From Ruminococcus flavefaciens ND2009 (lineage in GTDB: Bacteria > Bacillota > Clostridia > Oscillospirales > Ruminococcaceae): a DNA stretch of 64,000 bases. The stretch covers positions 186,001 to 250,000 of the forward strand of contig NZ_JHXI01000007.1 of assembly GCF_000621785.1 (NCBI RefSeq). Direction: 5' to 3'. The number at the start of each line of letters is the position of its first letter. The stretch's first letter is position 1. This document shows, in pieces, positions 60,730 to 64,000 of the stretch. A program made the position numbers and the translations under genes. The notes beneath the pieces were generated by a model. That model saw only the letters and a list, made by a program, of their open reading frames with translations, was not told where the DNA came from and searched no databases.

Positions 60730-61743
60730 TTACTGCATTGCCTTTTTTGCCTGTTCCATTGCGGATACCACCTTGTCGCACCAGCGGTCGAAGTCCTCGT
60801 CGCCTGTCTGGCACTCCTTATGGGCAAGTATGTAGCGGACGGTGTCCCTTATGCCCTGATCCGCTCTCACCTTTGCGGTGAACCAGGGTACTGCGCGCTT
60901 AATCTTTGAGTTGTCGAATATGACCGTGCTGGACTTGTCGCCGATAAGGGTGCCCTCAAAATCGTAGGGACCCACTGCATTGAGCCAATCCGAGGACACA
61001 TGGCAGGCTTTAAGCTCCACTCCCAGCTCGTCGGCTATTATGGAGTATATCTGGTTCCAGGTAACGCTCTCGTCTGAGGTTATGTGGAACGCCTGTCCGA
61101 TAGCGTGGATATTGCCGATAAGTCCTGCATAAGCCACTGCGAAGTCGCTGTTATGGGTGATGGTCCACAGGGAGGTGCCGTCGCCGTGGATGATAACGGG
61201 CTTGCCCTCCATGATACGCTTCACCACCTGCCAGCTGCCCTTGTCGCCGTGGACTCCCAGAGGCACCGACCTCTCGTCGTAGGTGTGGCTGGGACGGACT
61301 ATTGTCACGGGGAAGCCGTTTTCGCGGTACTGCTTCATCAGGTACTCCTCACAGGCTATCTTGTCACGGGAATACTGCCAGTGGGGATTGGAAAGCGGAG
61401 TGCTCTCGGTTATGACGCAGTCGGAAAGGGGCTTCTGATAAGCAGATGCGGAGCTTATGTATATGTACTGCTTCGTCCTGCCGCTGAACAGACGGAAGTC
61501 ACGCTCCACCTGTGCAGGGACAAAGCCGATGAACTCGCCCACACAGTCAAAGCTCATACCCTTGAGCTTTTCGGCAGCATCAGCCTCGTCGGAGATGTCG
61601 CACTTTATGACCTTAACGCTGTCGGGGAGCTCAGAGCTCCTGCCGCCGCGGTTCAGCAGTATGACCTCGTGCCCCTGCTGAGCCAGGAGCTTAGTTATAG
61701 CCATACTGATAGTGCCTGTGCCTCCGATAAATAGTATCTTCAT
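60730..61743 (-). CDS. NAD-dependent epimerase/dehydratase (extended SDR)
   Basis: A 337-residue Rossmann protein. MKILFIGGTGTISMAITK carries the GxxGxxG site. ISSASAYQKP stands at the usual active-site Ser/Tyr position, and TIVRPSHTYDERSVP follows. Several members lack a clear YxxxK; here the reading is WQYSRDKIACEEYL, so Tyr-x3-Lys is present. Substrate unknown, possibly a nucleotide sugar or isoflavone-type reduction. ATG at 61743 follows GAGGTG. First gene of its operon. Confidence 0.88.
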   Translation of the reverse strand: MKILFIGGTGTISMAITKLLAQQGHEVILLNRGGRSSELPDSVKVIKCDISDEADAAEKLKGMSFDCVGEFIGFVPAQVERDFRLFSGRTKQYIYISSASAYQKPLSDCVITESTPLSNPHWQYSRDKIACEEYLMKQYRENGFPVTIVRPSHTYDERSVPLGVHGDKGSWQVVKRIMEGKPVIIHGDGTSLWTITHNSDFAVAYAGLIGNIHAIGQAFHITSDESVTWNQIYSIIADELGVELKACHVSSDWLNAVGPYDFEGTLIGDKSSTVIFDNSKIKRAVPWFTAKVRADQGIRDTVRYILAHKECQTGDEDFDRWCDKVVSAMEQAKKAMQ

Positions 61744-61798
61744 GTTTTTCTTCACCTCATTTGCGATTTTTTGTCAAATACGCATAACTGTTGTGTCA

Positions 61799-61827
61799 AT
61801 TATACCATATTAATATTAATAATGCAA
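61799..61827 (-). promoter_or_regulatory. Promoter of the SDR/ADH operon
   Basis: TTGCAT (61827-61822) and TATAAT (61804-61799) on the minus strand, 17-nt spacer. Confidence 0.8.
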
Positions 61828-61876
61828 CCATTATAATTCAGATTTATATCAAAAATATTGTTTATGATATAAATTC

Positions 61877-61905
61877 TTGCAGTTAAAAATAAAAAATGCT
61901 AAAAT
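61877..61905 (+). promoter_or_regulatory. Possible promoter of the ECF sigma gene
   Basis: TTGCAG (61877-61882) and TAAAAT (61900-61905), 17-nt spacer. An auto-regulated ECF promoter could lie further down, but no motif was clear. Confidence 0.55.
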
Positions 61906-61988
61906 AGTGTTACACATTGTTTTGACGTTGCGTTATTATGAGTGAAGGACAGATCTGATCCCGATAATTACGAATACGGAGGTAAACT

Positions 61989-62549
61989 ATGACCGATAAT
62001 GACATATTGCGCCTTATGCGTGACGATCCCCCGCGGGGACAGCGGGCGCTGTTTGATAAATACTACAGCTATGTCTATGCAATTGTCAGCAGGCTCATCA
62101 GCGGCTTCGGCAGCAGCAGCGACATGGAGGAATGTGCTGCGGACGTCTTTGCCGCTGTTATGATGAAGCTGATGCCCCGTGATGACACGGCTCTGAAGTC
62201 ATATATCGGTACCGCTGCGAGAAATGCCGCTATAAGTATGCGCAGGAGGCTGGCTGCAAAGACAGGGCTGGACTGCCGCGAGGGCGACGAGGAGCTGTCG
62301 GCACTGGCAGATACCGAGGACATCGCCGATAATGCGGAAAAATCAGAGCGGTCGGAGCTCCTCCTCCGTATGATAGAAGAACTGGGGACGCCCGATTCCG
62401 TAATACTTATACAGAAGTATTACTACGATAGAAGTTCCAAGGAGATAGCCGAAATGGTGGGAATGAATGCAGCAGCAGTGAGAGTCCGCTGCGCACGCGC
62501 CATGAAAAGGCTGAAAAAGCTCCTTGACGAAAACGATATAACTCTGTAA
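61989..62549 (+). CDS. ECF-family RNA polymerase sigma factor
   Basis: A 186-residue sigma-70 protein. Region 2 is about 20-90 (GQRALFDKYYSYVYAIVSRL, then DMEECAADVFAAVM and SYIGTAARNAAISMRRR). Region 4 is about 120-178 (LILRMIEEL-type helix, then YYYDRSSKEIAEMVGMN and RVRCARAMKRLKKLL). No extension is present. GGAGG precedes the ATG. The next gene, 12 nt later, is the likely anti-sigma partner. Confidence 0.93.
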   Translation: MTDNDILRLMRDDPPRGQRALFDKYYSYVYAIVSRLISGFGSSSDMEECAADVFAAVMMKLMPRDDTALKSYIGTAARNAAISMRRRLAAKTGLDCREGDEELSALADTEDIADNAEKSERSELLLRMIEELGTPDSVILIQKYYYDRSSKEIAEMVGMNAAAVRVRCARAMKRLKKLLDENDITL

Positions 62550-62561
62550 AGGAGGATAGGT

Positions 62562-63770
62562 ATGAACAGCAAAAAGAAGATAATAGAGACCCTGAAAAAA
62601 GCAGACAAGGCTTCCGTTGAAAGGCTCCTGGAGGAGCAGGCAAGGAAGGAAGCGGTCTATGCAAGGGTACAGAAAAAAGAAACAGCTGACCATAACGATT
62701 ATACTGACGTTGCAGAGGGCGTTGAAAAGTATGAAAGGAAGATAAACATGACAAGAATAATAAGTATGGCTGCGGCAATAATGGTAATGCTGGGCGCTAT
62801 AGGCGGCGGAGCATACCTCAGAAGAAACAAGGGACCCAAAACTCCCGATGATGTACTGACAGCTACTACCACCACATCTGTTCCAACCACCGAGGCAGTA
62901 GCAACAGCTCCCGTGACTACGGTCACAGGAAAGAACGGCAGCGTTGTCACCGTTACATCTGCGGCTGCAAGCGGCTCGGCAGCGACAGCTCCCGACAGCT
63001 CGACAACGACTACCACAACTGCCGCAGTCACCGAGAAAGAAAACGAAAAGCCCGCCGTTACCACAGCTCCTCAGAGCTCATATACAAAGACCGAGGAGAA
63101 GGTGCTGGCTGAGATAAGGCAGTATTCGCAGTTCGGCGAGGAGGCAGAGAAGGTATACAGGGAGTATGCAAGGATAATCGACGAGTGCTGCACCATGATA
63201 AAGGGCGGAGATATGACAGATGCCAAGTACGATTCTGACCTGTCAAGAGAGTTCATTTCAGCTTCTCATGAAGATCCTGCACATATCGGATACGCATTCT
63301 ATGATATCGATGAGGACGGTGTTAATGAGCTCCTCCTCGGAGTGAATTATGACTATGGCGAAGAGAACAAATACTTTGACAGTGTTATCTACAATATCTT
63401 TGGAGCAGACAGCAATGGTGAGGTAAAATGCATAGTTTCCGGCGCCCTCAGGGACAGATACTATATCTGCACAAATCCAACTGCTGACAGACCCATGAAC
63501 GGAATGCAGCACGGCTCATTTATCATGAATGCCGGCTCAGGCGGAGCTTCCCACAGCGTAAATTACTTCTACAGGTTAGCATATGACAAGCTCAGATATG
63601 TTGAGGGCGTGGTAACAGACGGTCTCGACGATAACAATGAACCGCTCACATACTATTCTGCCACAAAGGAGTACGATACGAGCAATGAGGCAAGAATATC
63701 CAATGATGAGGCAAACAAGATAATTGACAGTTATAATATCGTTGATTTCCGGTTCACAGCTTTGGATTGA
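62562..63770 (+). CDS. Membrane-anchored putative anti-sigma factor
   Basis: A 402-residue single-pass protein. The cytoplasmic part (about 1-60) is helical and charged. One membrane helix lies at about 65-85. A Thr/Ala/Ser linker follows (about 97-175), then an extracellular domain (about 180-402) with an EF-hand-like DIDEDGVNELLLG segment common in Firmicutes secreted proteins. Position directly after an ECF gene and the cytoplasm-helix-outside topology fit an anti-sigma/sensor. No zinc anti-sigma motif was seen, so the role is inferred. GGAGG precedes the ATG. Confidence 0.75.
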   Translation: MNSKKKIIETLKKADKASVERLLEEQARKEAVYARVQKKETADHNDYTDVAEGVEKYERKINMTRIISMAAAIMVMLGAIGGGAYLRRNKGPKTPDDVLTATTTTSVPTTEAVATAPVTTVTGKNGSVVTVTSAAASGSAATAPDSSTTTTTTAAVTEKENEKPAVTTAPQSSYTKTEEKVLAEIRQYSQFGEEAEKVYREYARIIDECCTMIKGGDMTDAKYDSDLSREFISASHEDPAHIGYAFYDIDEDGVNELLLGVNYDYGEENKYFDSVIYNIFGADSNGEVKCIVSGALRDRYYICTNPTADRPMNGMQHGSFIMNAGSGGASHSVNYFYRLAYDKLRYVEGVVTDGLDDNNEPLTYYSATKEYDTSNEARISNDEANKIIDSYNIVDFRFTALD

Positions 63771-63785
63771 CAGGTCGGACAAACG

Positions 63786-63815
63786 AAAAGGCTTCCCATA
63801 AGGGAAGCCTTTTTT
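63786..63815. terminator. Bidirectional terminator at the right end
   Basis: A perfect 11-bp stem (63787-63797 with 63802-63812) with an A-run before and a U-run after. It serves the anti-sigma gene and the converging Sel1-type gene. Confidence 0.9.
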
Positions 63816-64000
63816 CATATCTCATCGTAGTCCAGACCGTACTGGTCGGCGTAGTAATGGGCTCTTGCATCGTTGGGAGCAAGATACTCGCCGCCATATT
63901 TATAGCAGGCAGCAAGGAGCTCCGCAGCCTCTTTGTCTCCGCCTGCCGCTGCCTTCTGGAAGCAGTCCGCGGCGTTTGCGAAGTTCTTAGCGGTGCCTGT
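63815..64000 (-). CDS. Sel1/TPR-like repeat protein, 3' end only
   Basis: The last 61 residues of a gene that continues past the right edge. The translation includes ADCFQKAAAGGDKEAAELLA, a Sel1-like repeat core, then ACYKYGGEYLAPNDARAHYY and the end GLDYDEI. The stop codon is TGA at 63817-63815. Sel1 repeats are protein-binding solenoids. Confidence 0.72.
   Translation of the reverse strand, partial: TGTAKNFANAADCFQKAAAGGDKEAAELLAACYKYGGEYLAPNDARAHYYADQYGLDYDEI

Overview
The window looks like the chromosome of a fibre-degrading gut or rumen Firmicute, most likely a Ruminococcus close to R. flavefaciens. The grounds are five secreted proteins with type I dockerin-like modules, threonine-run linkers encoded by ACC/ACA/ACT tracts, two GH5 cellulases, the meso-diaminopimelate dehydrogenase route, YabP/YabQ-type genes, and Gram-positive promoters and leaders (a T-box and a PyrR attenuator). 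The genus is inferred from protein style, not from a marker gene. No rRNA, tRNA, CRISPR array, integrase or transposase was seen.

Layout. 1-5416: minus-strand tryptophan operon (trpE, trpG, a methyltransferase, trpB, trpA) behind a UGG-specifier T-box; trpD, trpC and trpF are absent here. 5447-8552: minus-strand set with an amidohydrolase, an AlkZ-related protein, a peptide deformylase-like protein and a DUF11 surface protein. 8638-10032: two plus-strand phage-tail-like genes under a perfect cre-like palindrome. 10073-12959: two tandem M42 aminopeptidases and a GNAT. 13016-15839: a minus-strand operon encoding two small lipoproteins, a secreted dockerin protein and a radical SAM/SPASM enzyme. 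The three exported proteins share Val-Tyr-Gly-Pro-Pro-like motifs. I consider this the strongest candidate for an undescribed system: a radical SAM enzyme that modifies lipoproteins and a cellulosome-type protein before export.

16204-24141: cell-envelope genes (RodA/FtsW, ComM, a membrane protein, the yabP-yabQ-divIC-yabR block, a lipoprotein, DUF3810). 24234-28031: DUF3343 plus a cysteine desulfurase-like enzyme, then cdaA-cdaR for c-di-AMP. 28045-42659: the cellulosome-like region, holding a non-catalytic multi-module dockerin protein, a dockerin-BIG2-VanY carboxypeptidase, a large solute-binding lipoprotein behind structured RNA, two tandem GH5-dockerin cellulases and a dockerin protein with a triplicated unknown domain. 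42694-52468: uvrB and the pyrimidine operon (pyrR, pyrC, pyrF, carA, carB). 52494-58143: a Sm-like small protein, trmB, ddh, a zinc-ribbon/LRR protein, a PdaA-like deacetylase and a SpoIVFB-like protease pair. 58514-61827: a minus-strand operon of a dehydratase-like SDR, an alcohol dehydrogenase, a cyclase-family hydrolase and an unknown protein. 61877-63815: an ECF sigma factor with a membrane partner. A Sel1-repeat gene runs off the right edge.

A second theme is intergenic repeats. A roughly 300-360 bp element with 14-bp terminal inverted repeats is present twice in opposite orientation, with related sequence at the left edge. Several short palindromes built as arm-GC-NNN-GC-arm sit directly on the stop codons of neighbouring genes.
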